DNA of 64,000 nt from Roseateles chitinivorans (GTDB lineage Bacteria > Pseudomonadota > Gammaproteobacteria > Burkholderiales > Burkholderiaceae_C): the NCBI RefSeq assembly GCF_002761755.1, contig NZ_PEOG01000022.1:1-64000 (forward strand), read 5' to 3'. Below, piece by piece: positions 8,858 through 19,548 of the stretch. The position numbers were made by a program, and so were the translations under genes. Under the pieces are notes generated by a model. That model had not been told where the DNA came from, searched no databases, and saw nothing but the letters and a program-made list of their open reading frames with translations. Position 1 is the stretch's first letter, and the number at the start of each line of letters is the position of its first letter.

Positions 8858-8892
8858 TCGGCGCCCCTCACAGACCCCATTCATCCAGATAG

Positions 8893-10548
<1,656 letters not shown>

Positions 10549-10565
10549 TCGTCCGGCCGAGCCCG

Positions 10566-10594
10566 CGACGATCGACGCCCGCCGTCGATCGTCG
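10566..10594. repeat. 12-bp perfect inverted repeat behind groEL
   Basis: CGACGATCGACG pairs with CGTCGATCGTCG around a 5-nt loop, 18 bp after the groEL stop and 14 bp before the terminator. It may protect the transcript's 3' end. Confidence 0.5.
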
Positions 10595-10607
10595 ACGCTC
10601 AGCAAGA

Positions 10608-10633
10608 GGGGTCGCTTCGGCGACCCCTTTTTT
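10608..10633 (+). terminator. groESL intrinsic terminator
   Basis: GGGGTCGC-TTCG-GCGACCCC followed by six T: an 8-bp GC stem with the extra-stable TTCG loop. From here to 10874 (about 240 bp) no gene was recognised. Confidence 0.93.
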
Positions 10634-10874
10634 CATGGCGCGAGCGCAGGCACGATGGGAACGATCGCCCCGCGGGTTCGATCTGTTTCCGTTGGATACG
10701 CTTCGGGCGGCGCGCTTGCTGGTCACCGCGATCGCCATGCGCCCAGAATCCCCTGGCCCGCCGATCGCCGCCGCGCGCTGACACCGGGGCTTTCCCCAGG
10801 TCGCACGGCCCCACGGGCCCGGGGGATGTCACATGAATCAGGGGCGACCATAATGCGCTGACAACTTGTCACAA

Positions 10875-12956
10875 ATGATGGCCCAAGCGTCTTCGCCTTC
10901 CCTTCAAAGCCTGGTCGACGAGACCCTCGCCCATGTGCCCGCGCTGTCGTACGCGGTCTACAACGGCTTGCAGGACGAGCTCAAGAGTCGGCTGGAGCAT
11001 CACCAGCTGCTGGCCGGATGGTCCAAGCGGCGCGCGCACTTCCAGTCCGACCTCGAGGGCTCGTTGAGCCGCCTGCTGGGCCTCGCGCGCGAGGGCGGCG
11101 ACCCGCTGCAACGCGAGCGGCAACTGCCGGGCCGCGGGGAGTTGTCGTTGAGCCTGGTCGATGAAGGCCAGGCGCTGAAGGACGTCGCGATCGCGCATGT
11201 GATCACGGCCATCGAGGACCAGTCGCGCGCCGAGCTCCACCAGCTCGGCAACTTCTTCGCCGCGCTGCGCGGCATCGCCCGGCCGCTCAAGAACGACAAC
11301 CCGCTGCGGGCCGCGCTGTTCGCGCAGGCCCTGTCCCGCGCGATCGAAGGCGTGGACCTGGATGCCGAGGGCCGCTACGCGCTGATGCGCCTGGCCGCTC
11401 AGCCGCTGGCGCTGAAGCTGCAGCCGATCTATGCGTCGCTGTGCCAGGGCCTGCGGCAGGCGCACCTGAGCGGCCTGCTCACCAGCCACGGGGCGGCGCT
11501 GAAGGAATCGGACCTGCGACTGCGCCAGTTCAAGAGCATCACCGAGACGCAGACGCAGAACGCGACGCTGGACCAGGTCGCGCTGAAGCTGGACCTGATG
11601 AACACCCGCGCCGCCGAGCTGGCGCCGGCGATGGCGAACCCGGGCCCCGGTGGCGCCGTGCCGGCCACCCCGCCGCCCAGGCTCGGCCCGGGCATCGGCA
11701 CCGGCGCGCCCGGCACCGACCTGCTCTCGCGCCTGTACGACCAGATCCTGGCCGACGACAGCCTGCAACCACCGCTGAAGGTGCTGATGGGCCGGCTACA
11801 GGTCGCGATCGTGCGCTTGTCCCGCGCGGACGCGACGCTGCTGCGGCGCCAGGACCATCCCACCTGGCAGCTGCTGAACCGCATCGCCGCGCACGGCGCC
11901 GGCTTCCAGCGGCCGGACGATGTCGGCCTGAAGGCCTTCCTGCAGTTCCTGGAGCGCGTGATCCAGCCGCTGCTGGACAGCGCCCATCCGTCGGCGCTGC
12001 AGTTCCAGCAGGCGCTGACCGAGGTCGACAGCCACATCCGCGCCCAGGCCGAGGCCCGCGGCCAGCGCAGCGCCGTCGCGCTGGAGCGGCTGGATCGCGA
12101 GCAGCGCCGGCAGGAGTGGCAGCGGATGCTGCGCGACCAGCTGGAGCACCAGCTCGACGATGCGCAGGCCGGCAAGCTGATGCGGCGCTTCCTGCTCGGG
12201 CCCTGGGTCGAGGTGATCGCGCACGCGATGGTCCAGCACGGCCGGGACGCGGTCGAGGCGCAGACCTCGATCGAGCTGGTCGACGCGCTGCTGCACAGCG
12301 TCTCGCCGCAGCCGGACGAGCCGGCCCGGCAGCGGCTGCGCAGCCAGCTGCCGGACCTGGTCCGGGCGCTGGAACGCGGCATGGACTCGATCGCGCTGCC
12401 GCCGATGCAACGCCAGGCCTTCCTCGACGAATTGATGCGCCAGCACGGTCGCGTCCTGCGCGGTCTGCCGGCGGTCGAAGAGGCCGCACCGGCCGCGCCG
12501 GCGCCCCGCCGCCCGGCCCGGACGCCGGAGGAACTGCTGCAGCAGCTGCTGGACGAGCGCGAATCCCAATTGCCCTCGCGCTGGGCCTACGAGCGGGTCG
12601 ACCGCGGCCAGCTGCCGACGGTGCCGGTGGCGCTCTACAGCGAGGAGCGCTCGCCGCATGCGCGAGCCGCGCTGCAGGACTGGATCGCCGGCGTGCACAT
12701 CGGCGGCTGGTACCACCTGTTCCATCAGAGCGAATGGGTCACCGCGCAGATCGCCTGGATCAGCGACAGCCGCCAGATGTTCCTGTTCGTCGGCCAGGCG
12801 CCGGAGGAGCGCCACTCGGTGACGCGCGGTGCGCTCGAGCAGTTGGTGGCCGCCGGCCTGATCACGCAGCTGGAGGATGCGCCGCTGCTGCAGCGGGCGA
12901 TCGGCACGCTGATGCTCGACCTGGACCGCGCCCCCGCCCAAGGCGACGATCGCTGA
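10875..12956 (+). CDS. DUF1631 family protein
   Basis: About 693 residues, acidic to neutral, no signal peptide or membrane helices. It matches the DUF1631 family, common in Burkholderiales and often misnamed thymidine phosphorylase. A Gly/Pro/Ala linker around residues 265-285 splits an all-helical N-terminal part from a long helical middle rich in Gln/Arg/Glu. The conserved C-terminal block begins about residue 600 (GGWYHLFHQSEWVTAQIAWI). Function is unknown. Start is ambiguous: ATG at 10875 or 10878, and TTG at 10866 also possible; no clear ribosome site. Confidence 0.8.
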   Translation: MMAQASSPSLQSLVDETLAHVPALSYAVYNGLQDELKSRLEHHQLLAGWSKRRAHFQSDLEGSLSRLLGLAREGGDPLQRERQLPGRGELSLSLVDEGQALKDVAIAHVITAIEDQSRAELHQLGNFFAALRGIARPLKNDNPLRAALFAQALSRAIEGVDLDAEGRYALMRLAAQPLALKLQPIYASLCQGLRQAHLSGLLTSHGAALKESDLRLRQFKSITETQTQNATLDQVALKLDLMNTRAAELAPAMANPGPGGAVPATPPPRLGPGIGTGAPGTDLLSRLYDQILADDSLQPPLKVLMGRLQVAIVRLSRADATLLRRQDHPTWQLLNRIAAHGAGFQRPDDVGLKAFLQFLERVIQPLLDSAHPSALQFQQALTEVDSHIRAQAEARGQRSAVALERLDREQRRQEWQRMLRDQLEHQLDDAQAGKLMRRFLLGPWVEVIAHAMVQHGRDAVEAQTSIELVDALLHSVSPQPDEPARQRLRSQLPDLVRALERGMDSIALPPMQRQAFLDELMRQHGRVLRGLPAVEEAAPAAPAPRRPARTPEELLQQLLDERESQLPSRWAYERVDRGQLPTVPVALYSEERSPHARAALQDWIAGVHIGGWYHLFHQSEWVTAQIAWISDSRQMFLFVGQAPEERHSVTRGALEQLVAAGLITQLEDAPLLQRAIGTLMLDLDRAPAQGDDR

Positions 12957-13053
12957 CGGACACACGCGATGCCGGCCGCTGGCGCCGGTTCGAGTCACAA
13001 TGCGCGCGCCTCGCGTCCTTGCCGCGAGGCATTCCGTCAGCCGCCCGCCGTCG

Positions 13054-15393
13054 ATGTCCGCCGTGTTCCGCGATTCCCGAGCCGTTTTCCGCCTCGCCGG
13101 TGTCCCCGGCCTGTCCGCCCTGATGCTGGCCGCCACGCTGGTCGCGCCGGCCGTGCTGGCGCAGACCGTGCCCCCCAATCCGCCTCCGGGGCCGGTGCCG
13201 ACACCCGCCGCCGACCAGGCGCAGCGTCCGAAGCTGGCCCTGGTGCTGTCGGGCGGCGGCGCGCGCGGGCTGGCGCATGTCGGCGTGCTGAAGGTGCTCG
13301 AGCGCGAGCGCATCCCCGTCGACATCGTCACCGGCACCTCGATGGGCGCCATCATCGGCGGGCTCTACGCCAGCGGCATGTCCGCCGAGGACCTGGATCG
13401 CGAGCTGTCGAAGATCGCCTGGGACCGGCTCTTCGCCAGCCGCGTCGACCGCCAGGACCTGTCGCAGCGCCGCAAGGAGGAGGACTTCGAGTTCTCCGCG
13501 ACCATCGAATTCGGCCTGCGCGACGGCGAGGTCCGGGTGCCCACCGGCACCCTGTCCAGCCGCGGCCTGGAGGCGCTGCTGCGCCGGCTGACGCTGCCGG
13601 TGCGCAATGTGCGTCAGTTTGACCGCCTGCCGACGCCCTTCCGCGCCGTCGCCACCGACATGGAGAACGGTCAGGAGCGCATCCTGGCCGAGGGCGACCT
13701 GGCGCTGGCGCTGCGCTCCAGCATGAGCGTGCCCGGCGTGTTCGCGCCGGTCGAGTGGGAAGACCGCATCCTCGGCGACGGCGGCCTGGTCAACAACCTG
13801 CCGGTGGACGTGGCGCGCGAGATGGGCGCGACGCGGCTGATCGCGGTCAACGTGGGCACGCCGGTGGGCGGGCGCGAGACCTTGAACTCGCTGATCGGCC
13901 TGACGGCGCAGATGATCAACATCCTGACCGAGCAGAACGTGCAGCGCTCGATCGCCGGCATGTCGGCTGGCGAGGACCTGTTGATCACGCCGCAGCTCGG
14001 CAAGCTGACCTCGGGCGACTTCGACAAGGTGCGCGACTTCATCCGCGCCGGCGAGGAGGCGGCCGAGGCGCTGCTGCCGCGGCTGCGCGCCTATGCCGTC
14101 GACGACAAGACCTACGCCGACTGGCAGTTCGCGCGCATCGGGCTGAAGCCGCCGGCCGTCGTGCTCGCGGCGGTCAGGCTGGAGGGCTCGGACAACACCA
14201 ATCCGGAGCGCTTCCGCAGCCAGCTCGAATCGAAGCCCGGCCAGGTCTTCAACAACGAGACGGCCGAGCGCGACATGCGCTTCCTGTCCTCCAGTGGCGA
14301 CTACGACCGCGTCGACTATCACGTCGAGCAACGCGCCGACGGCGAGACGCTGGTCTTCAACATGGAAGACAAGCCCTGGGGCCCCAACTACTTCCGCGTC
14401 GGCATGGACCTGTCCACCGACTCGGGCGGCGACAGCTTCTTCAACCTGAGGCTGAGCCACAACCGCCACTGGCTGACCAGCAAGGGCACCGAGTGGCGCA
14501 ACCAGATCACGATCGGCGAGACGCCGCGCCTCTACACCGAGCTCTACCACCCGCTCGGACTCAAGCTCGGCATCTCCGACGACTGGTTCGTCAGCGCCTG
14601 GGCCGAGGCCAACCAGCGCAAGCAGATCGTCTATGACGACAACGACCCCGACAACGCCAGCCTCGGCCAGGCACGGCTGGTGCGGCGCGACGGCACGCTG
14701 GGCCTGGATGTCGGCCAGCCCTGGGGCCGCTGGGGCGAAGTGCGGCTGGGCGTGATCAGCCAGGTCCGTCATGCCAAGCCCGACCTGATCACCGTCGCGA
14801 CGCCCGCGATGGGCAAGCTGCGCTGGACCAGCTACGAGCGCGGCTTGCGCCTGCGCACCGTCGTCGACCAGCTGGACTACGCCAACTTCCCGCAGCACGG
14901 CTACCGTTTCACCGTCGAAGCCCAGGGGGGCCGCCAGGACAACCGCAACCTCAGCAGCGGTCGTTTCCTGCGCCTGAACATGGACGGCAACATGGTGCGC
15001 AGCTTCGGCGGCCACACGGTCAGCCTGTACGCGCGCGCGGTCGCGTCGCAGCAGCCCGACGACACCGGCCTGGGCGGCTACACGCTGGGCGGCTTCCATC
15101 AGTTGTCGGGCTACAACCCGAACCAGCTCAGCGGCAACTCGCTGCTGTTCACGCGGGCGACCTACTACCGCCGGCTGAACGACCAGCCCTTCCTGTCGCG
15201 CGGCTTCTTCGTCGGCGGCACGCTCGAGGCGGGCAACACCTGGCTGTCGCGCCGCGACATCAACATCAAGGACATGCGCTACGCGACCAGCGTGTTCCTC
15301 GGCTCGGACACGGGACTGGGCCCGTTGTACGTGGGCATCGGCTACGCGCCGCGGGGCGGCACCGCGCTCTACGTGTTCATCGGCCGGCCCTGA
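13054..15393 (+). CDS. PlpD-like patatin phospholipase with Omp85 barrel (type V secretion)
   Basis: About 779 residues. A signal peptide (hydrophobic stretch to VLAQ) is followed by a patatin domain with the oxyanion-hole motif GGGARG (about 67-72), nucleophile Ser in GTSMG (about Ser96) and the catalytic-dyad aspartate in DGGLVNNLP. A POTRA-like region follows, then a C-terminal 16-strand-type outer-membrane barrel ending in aromatic/polar strands. This is the layout of Pseudomonas PlpD, where the lipase passes through or is displayed by its own barrel. Known activity in the family is A1-type phospholipase. An upstream in-frame ATG at 13000 gives 18 more residues; no strong ribosome site decides. 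Confidence 0.85.
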   Translation: MSAVFRDSRAVFRLAGVPGLSALMLAATLVAPAVLAQTVPPNPPPGPVPTPAADQAQRPKLALVLSGGGARGLAHVGVLKVLERERIPVDIVTGTSMGAIIGGLYASGMSAEDLDRELSKIAWDRLFASRVDRQDLSQRRKEEDFEFSATIEFGLRDGEVRVPTGTLSSRGLEALLRRLTLPVRNVRQFDRLPTPFRAVATDMENGQERILAEGDLALALRSSMSVPGVFAPVEWEDRILGDGGLVNNLPVDVAREMGATRLIAVNVGTPVGGRETLNSLIGLTAQMINILTEQNVQRSIAGMSAGEDLLITPQLGKLTSGDFDKVRDFIRAGEEAAEALLPRLRAYAVDDKTYADWQFARIGLKPPAVVLAAVRLEGSDNTNPERFRSQLESKPGQVFNNETAERDMRFLSSSGDYDRVDYHVEQRADGETLVFNMEDKPWGPNYFRVGMDLSTDSGGDSFFNLRLSHNRHWLTSKGTEWRNQITIGETPRLYTELYHPLGLKLGISDDWFVSAWAEANQRKQIVYDDNDPDNASLGQARLVRRDGTLGLDVGQPWGRWGEVRLGVISQVRHAKPDLITVATPAMGKLRWTSYERGLRLRTVVDQLDYANFPQHGYRFTVEAQGGRQDNRNLSSGRFLRLNMDGNMVRSFGGHTVSLYARAVASQQPDDTGLGGYTLGGFHQLSGYNPNQLSGNSLLFTRATYYRRLNDQPFLSRGFFVGGTLEAGNTWLSRRDINIKDMRYATSVFLGSDTGLGPLYVGIGYAPRGGTALYVFIGRP

Positions 15394-15447
15394 GCGCTCC
15401 GGCGCGGCCGGAACGACCGGCCATGCGCCACGGACGGCAGCGCCGGG

Positions 15448-16590
15448 TCAGGCGCCGCGGTCGGGATCAGGCGTCGGTGTCGGCCCCTCCGCGTCCTCGG
15501 CCGACGCGTCATCGCCGTCGAGGTCGTCATCGCCGTCGACATCGCCTGGCGCCGATCGCGCCACCGGTTCACGGTGGGCCCAGTCGTAGAGCACCTCGGC
15601 CACGTCTTCCAGGCCCTGCTTGTTGAGCGCCGAGAACAGCGTGATGCCGATGTCCGAGTCCTCGGTCGCCAGCACGCCGATGTCCTTCTCGACCTGCGCG
15701 AGCACCGCGGCGCCTTCCTTGCGGTTGAGCTTGTCGGCCTTGGTCAGCACGATCAGCAGGCTGACCTCGCCCGCGGTGACGCGGTCGGAGACGAACTCGA
15801 GCAACTGCTTGTCGAGATCGGTCAGCCCGAGTCGCGAATCGACCATCAGCACCACGCCCGACAGCGATTCACGCTCGCTGAGGTAATCGGCCATGACGCG
15901 CTGCCAGCGCAGCTTGGCATCGCGGGCGACCGCCGCGTAGCCGTAGCCCGGCAGGTCGGCGAACAGCGCATCGGGCGCGTCGCGCGGGCCCACCGCGAAC
16001 AGGTTGATGTGCTGGGTGCGGCCCGGCGTCTTGGACGCGAAGGCCAGGCGCTTCTGCTGCGCCAGCGTGTTGACCGCCGTCGACTTGCCGGCATTGGAGC
16101 GGCCGACGAAGGCGATCTCGGGCAGCTGGCGCGGGGTCAGGTCGTGCGCAAGCGCCTCGCCCTCGCTCGCCAGGGCGGAGCCGGCATCGCCCTCGGGCGC
16201 GCCGACATCGGCGTCGTCCAGGAACTCGTCGAACTCATCGAACGCGTCGTCATCGGCCTCGGCGCGCGCCTGGGCCTGCGCTTGAGCGGGCAACACGCCG
16301 TTGACCGGCAGGTGCTTGAGCTGGCTGGCGGTCGTCAGGAAGCGCGCGGTGTGCGTCCATGCCAGCGCGCGCTTGCCCGGCGTCAGCGGCTCCGTGCTGA
16401 CCGGCTTGAGCGGCAGGGGCAGGCCTTGCGCCTTGAGCTTCTCGTTGGCCTTCGCGCGCGCCTTCGCGGCGGCGCGCTGGCCGGTCTTGCCCGGACCGGG
16501 CTTCTTCTTCGGGGCTGCTGCGCGTCCCGTACCACGGCCTGCGGGTTTCCCTGGGGCCGCGGGAGCGGGTTTCTTGTTGGAATCGGTCAT
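15448..16590 (-). CDS. engB: Ribosome biogenesis GTPase EngB/YihA, with unusual extensions
   Basis: GTPase needed for 50S ribosome assembly. The G domain is clear: GRSNAGKST (P-loop), DLPGYGYAAV (G3) and TKAD (G4). At about 380 residues it is nearly double the usual 200. The extra parts are a basic Lys/Ala/Pro tail of about 70 residues at the start, an acidic insert (DDDAFDEFDEFLDDADV) between the conserved RFLTTASQLKHLP and the P-loop, and an acidic C-terminal tail. Start chosen at 16590 (MTDSNKK); one 18 residues longer is possible at 16644. Divergent from cytochrome c4 with 71 bp between. Confidence 0.88.
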   Translation of the reverse strand: MTDSNKKPAPAAPGKPAGRGTGRAAAPKKKPGPGKTGQRAAAKARAKANEKLKAQGLPLPLKPVSTEPLTPGKRALAWTHTARFLTTASQLKHLPVNGVLPAQAQAQARAEADDDAFDEFDEFLDDADVGAPEGDAGSALASEGEALAHDLTPRQLPEIAFVGRSNAGKSTAVNTLAQQKRLAFASKTPGRTQHINLFAVGPRDAPDALFADLPGYGYAAVARDAKLRWQRVMADYLSERESLSGVVLMVDSRLGLTDLDKQLLEFVSDRVTAGEVSLLIVLTKADKLNRKEGAAVLAQVEKDIGVLATEDSDIGITLFSALNKQGLEDVAEVLYDWAHREPVARSAPGDVDGDDDLDGDDASAEDAEGPTPTPDPDRGA

Positions 16591-16661
16591 CGCGCTGCGG
16601 GGCTCAAAAGAGGTGCCATTGTAAGATCCCACGGTTGCGCTCACCCAACCCTCAACAATTC

Positions 16662-17282
16662 ATGAAGACTGCCGCTTTCTTGTTGTCGAGTATGGTTTTG
16701 ATGTCCGGCGCCGCCAACGCCGCCGAACCGCAAGCAGCCACCAAGCCCGATCTGACCAAGGGCCAGGCCATCAGCTCTCAAGTCTGCGCCGCCTGCCACA
16801 CGGCGGACGGCTCCCGCGGCAGTCCCGCCAATCCCATCATCGCCGGCCAGCACGCCGACTACCTGGCCAAGCAGCTGCACGAGTTCAAGTCGGGCAAGCG
16901 CAAGAACCCGGTGATGTCGGGCATGGCCGCGCCACTGTCGGACGCCGACATCCGCAACGTCTCCGCCTTCTACGCCAGCAAGGGCGCCAAGCCCGGCTTC
17001 GCGAAGAACAAGGAACTGATCACCCTGGGCGAGAAGATCTACCGCGGCGGCATCGCCGACAAGCAGGTCCCCGCCTGCGCCGGCTGTCACAGCCCCAATG
17101 GCGCCGGCATCCCGGCGCAGTACCCGCGCCTGGGCGGCCAGCACAGCGACTACACCGAGGCCCAGCTGACCGCGTTCCGCGCCGGCGGCCGGCCCAACAG
17201 CCCGCAGATGCTGGCCATCGCCGCCAAGATGAGCGACCGCGAGATCAAGGCGGTCTCCGACTACATCGCCGGCCTGCGCTGA
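16662..17282 (+). CDS. Di-heme cytochrome c4
   Basis: 206 residues, periplasmic. A Sec signal peptide (MKTAAFLLSSMVLMSGAANA) is followed by two class I cytochrome c halves, each with a CxxCH heme site: CAACH and CAGCH, and Met ligands downstream. Cytochrome c4 carries electrons from the bc1 complex to terminal oxidases. It lies directly before the cytochrome c assembly genes, separated by a terminator, so the link is functional rather than a single transcript. Confidence 0.92.
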   Translation: MKTAAFLLSSMVLMSGAANAAEPQAATKPDLTKGQAISSQVCAACHTADGSRGSPANPIIAGQHADYLAKQLHEFKSGKRKNPVMSGMAAPLSDADIRNVSAFYASKGAKPGFAKNKELITLGEKIYRGGIADKQVPACAGCHSPNGAGIPAQYPRLGGQHSDYTEAQLTAFRAGGRPNSPQMLAIAAKMSDREIKAVSDYIAGLR

Positions 17283-17324
17283 GCGGCCGTCCGCGCAACG
17301 CCCCTTTCGGGGAAGGTGCCGACG

Positions 17325-17361
17325 AACGAGGCCGGTGATCCGATCACCGGCCTTCGTTTTT
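17325..17361 (+). terminator. Terminator after cytochrome c4
   Basis: AGGCCGGTG pairs with CACCGGCCT (17329-17353), extended by ACG/CGT with one bulge, then TTTTT. It separates the cytochrome c4 gene from resB. Confidence 0.85.
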
Positions 17362-17399
17362 GCCGGCCCTCGCCCGATTCGTCGTGCGGGGCAACGAGA

Positions 17400-19547
17400 A
17401 TGCCGGCCATGACCGAGAAGTCCCCCGATCGTCCCCCCCGGCCCACCGCCCAGGCGGCGGCCCGTGTCGCGCTCGACGACGCGATGGAGCTGCTGGCGTC
17501 GATGCGTTTCGCGATCGCACTGCTGACCGTGCTGTGCATCGCCTCCGTGATCGGCACCGTGGTGCAGCAGCGCCAGCCGATGACGAACTACGTCAACCAG
17601 TTCGGGCCGTTCTGGTCGGAGCTGTTCGGCAAGCTCGACCTCTACACCGTCTACAGCGCCTGGTGGTTCCTGCTGATGCTGGCCTTCCTGGTGGTGTCGA
17701 CCAGCCTGTGCATCGCGCGTCACACGCCCAAGATCCTGCGCGACCTGAGGACCTTCAAGGAGTCGATGCGCGAGCAGTCGATCCAGGCCTTCAAGCTCAA
17801 GGCGCTGGGCTATCTGCACATGAATCCGGAAGCGGCGCTGGGCCAGGTGAACGCCTGGCTGGCCGCCGAGGGCTGGAAGGCCCGCGCGCAGGTGCGCACC
17901 GGCGGCGTCATGATCGGCGCGCGCAAGGGCTCGGCGCACAAGATCGGCTACCTCGCGGCGCACTCGGCCATCGTGCTGATCTGCCTGGGCGGCCTGTTCG
18001 ACGGCGACCTGGTCGTGCGCGCGATCATGAAGGTCCAGGGCAAGGAGATCTACCAGGGCAGCGACCTCACGCGGATCACCGACATCAACCGGCTCTCGCC
18101 CGCCAATCCCAGCTTCCGCGGCAACCTCTACGTGCCCGAGGGCAGCCGCTCCTCCACCGCGCTGCTGTCCATGCCCAGCGGCGTGGTGGTGCAGGACCTG
18201 CCCTTCGACGTCGAGCTGAAGAAGTTCATCGTCGAGTACTACGCGACCGGCATGCCCAAGCTGTTCGCGAGCGACATCGTCATCCACGACCGCCGCGACG
18301 GCTCGTCGACCGCGGCCACCGTCAAGGTCAACGAGCCGGTCACCTACCGCGGCGTCACGCTCTACCAGAGCAGCTTCGAGGATGGTGGCTCGGCCATGAA
18401 GATCAAGCTGCGCTCGCTGCAGTCGGCGCACGACACGCCGCTGGACGCCAAGGTCAACGGCACCACGACGCTGACGGTGGATGGCGAGTCCTATGGCCTG
18501 GAGTTCACCGGGCTGCGCGTCATCAACGTCGAGAACTTCGCCGACGACGGCAAGGACAAGGCCGGCACCGACGTGCGCAAGGTCGACCTGGTGGGCCGGC
18601 TCGAGCAGCACCTGGGCTCCGGCGCGAATGTCAGCGATCGCAAGACGCTGCGCAATGTCGGGCCCTCCTTCAGCTACAAGCTGCGCGACGCCAGCGGCCA
18701 GGCGCGCGAGTACAACAACTACATGCTGCCGCTGGAGCTGGAAGGCCACCGGGTCTACCTGCTCGGCGTGCGCGACACGCTGGCGGACAACTTCCGCTAC
18801 CTGCGCGTGCCGGTGGACAGCAAGGACAGCATGGAAAGCTGGCTGGCGCTGCGCCGCGTGCTGGCCGACCCGGCGCAGCGGCTGCTCGCCGCGAGGCAAT
18901 ACGCACTGGGCGCCAGCCCGCCCGACAAGCCGGCGATGCAGGCGCAGCTCGAGGCCACGGCGCTGCGCACGCTGACCCTGTTCGCCGGTGCCGAGGGTCT
19001 CAAGGCCGACGCGCCCGCGCAGGGCGCGGCGCTGGGCGGCCTGCCGGCGCTGTCGCAGTTCATCGAGCGCGAGGTGCCCGAGCCCGAGCGCGCCCGCGTG
19101 TCCGAGGTGCTGCTGCGCATCCTCAACGGCAGCCTGTTCGAGTTGCACAAGCAGGCCGAGGAGCAGCTCGGCCGCCCCCGGCCGGAGCCCGGCGACGCGA
19201 CGCAGGCCTTCATGACGCAGGCGGTGCTGTCGCTGTCGGACGCGATGTTCTATCCCGCGCCGGTCGTGATGCAGCTGGACGATTTCCAGCAGGTCCAGGC
19301 CAGCGTGTTCCAGGTGACCCGCGCCCCTGGACAGACCCTGGTCTATCTGGGCGCCGTGTTGCTGATCGTCGGTGTGTTTGCGATGCTCTACGTCAAGGAT
19401 CGGCGGCTGTGGCTGTGGCTCGAGGCCGCGCCGGGACGCAACGAGCAGACCCGGGTCCGCATGGCCCTGTCCAGCAACCGCGATTCGCCCGACCTGCCCG
19501 TCGAATTCCAAGCGCTCAAGCAGCGGCTGCTGCATGAGGAGGCCTGA
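17400..19547 (+). CDS. resB: Cytochrome c biogenesis protein ResB (Ccs1)
   Basis: About 715 residues. Together with CcsB it carries heme across the inner membrane and joins it to apocytochromes (System II). Membrane helices are seen at about residues 35-55 (FAIALLTVLCIASVIGTVV), 75-100 (WWFLLMLAFLVVSTSLCIARHTPK), about 180 (GYLAAHSAIVLICLGGLF) and near the C-terminus (LVYLGAVLLIVGVFAMLYV), with a large periplasmic domain between. Start chosen at 17400; 17409 is also possible. It ends 1 bp before the ccsB start. Confidence 0.92.
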   Translation: MPAMTEKSPDRPPRPTAQAAARVALDDAMELLASMRFAIALLTVLCIASVIGTVVQQRQPMTNYVNQFGPFWSELFGKLDLYTVYSAWWFLLMLAFLVVSTSLCIARHTPKILRDLRTFKESMREQSIQAFKLKALGYLHMNPEAALGQVNAWLAAEGWKARAQVRTGGVMIGARKGSAHKIGYLAAHSAIVLICLGGLFDGDLVVRAIMKVQGKEIYQGSDLTRITDINRLSPANPSFRGNLYVPEGSRSSTALLSMPSGVVVQDLPFDVELKKFIVEYYATGMPKLFASDIVIHDRRDGSSTAATVKVNEPVTYRGVTLYQSSFEDGGSAMKIKLRSLQSAHDTPLDAKVNGTTTLTVDGESYGLEFTGLRVINVENFADDGKDKAGTDVRKVDLVGRLEQHLGSGANVSDRKTLRNVGPSFSYKLRDASGQAREYNNYMLPLELEGHRVYLLGVRDTLADNFRYLRVPVDSKDSMESWLALRRVLADPAQRLLAARQYALGASPPDKPAMQAQLEATALRTLTLFAGAEGLKADAPAQGAALGGLPALSQFIEREVPEPERARVSEVLLRILNGSLFELHKQAEEQLGRPRPEPGDATQAFMTQAVLSLSDAMFYPAPVVMQLDDFQQVQASVFQVTRAPGQTLVYLGAVLLIVGVFAMLYVKDRRLWLWLEAAPGRNEQTRVRMALSSNRDSPDLPVEFQALKQRLLHEEA

Positions 19548-19548
19548 C

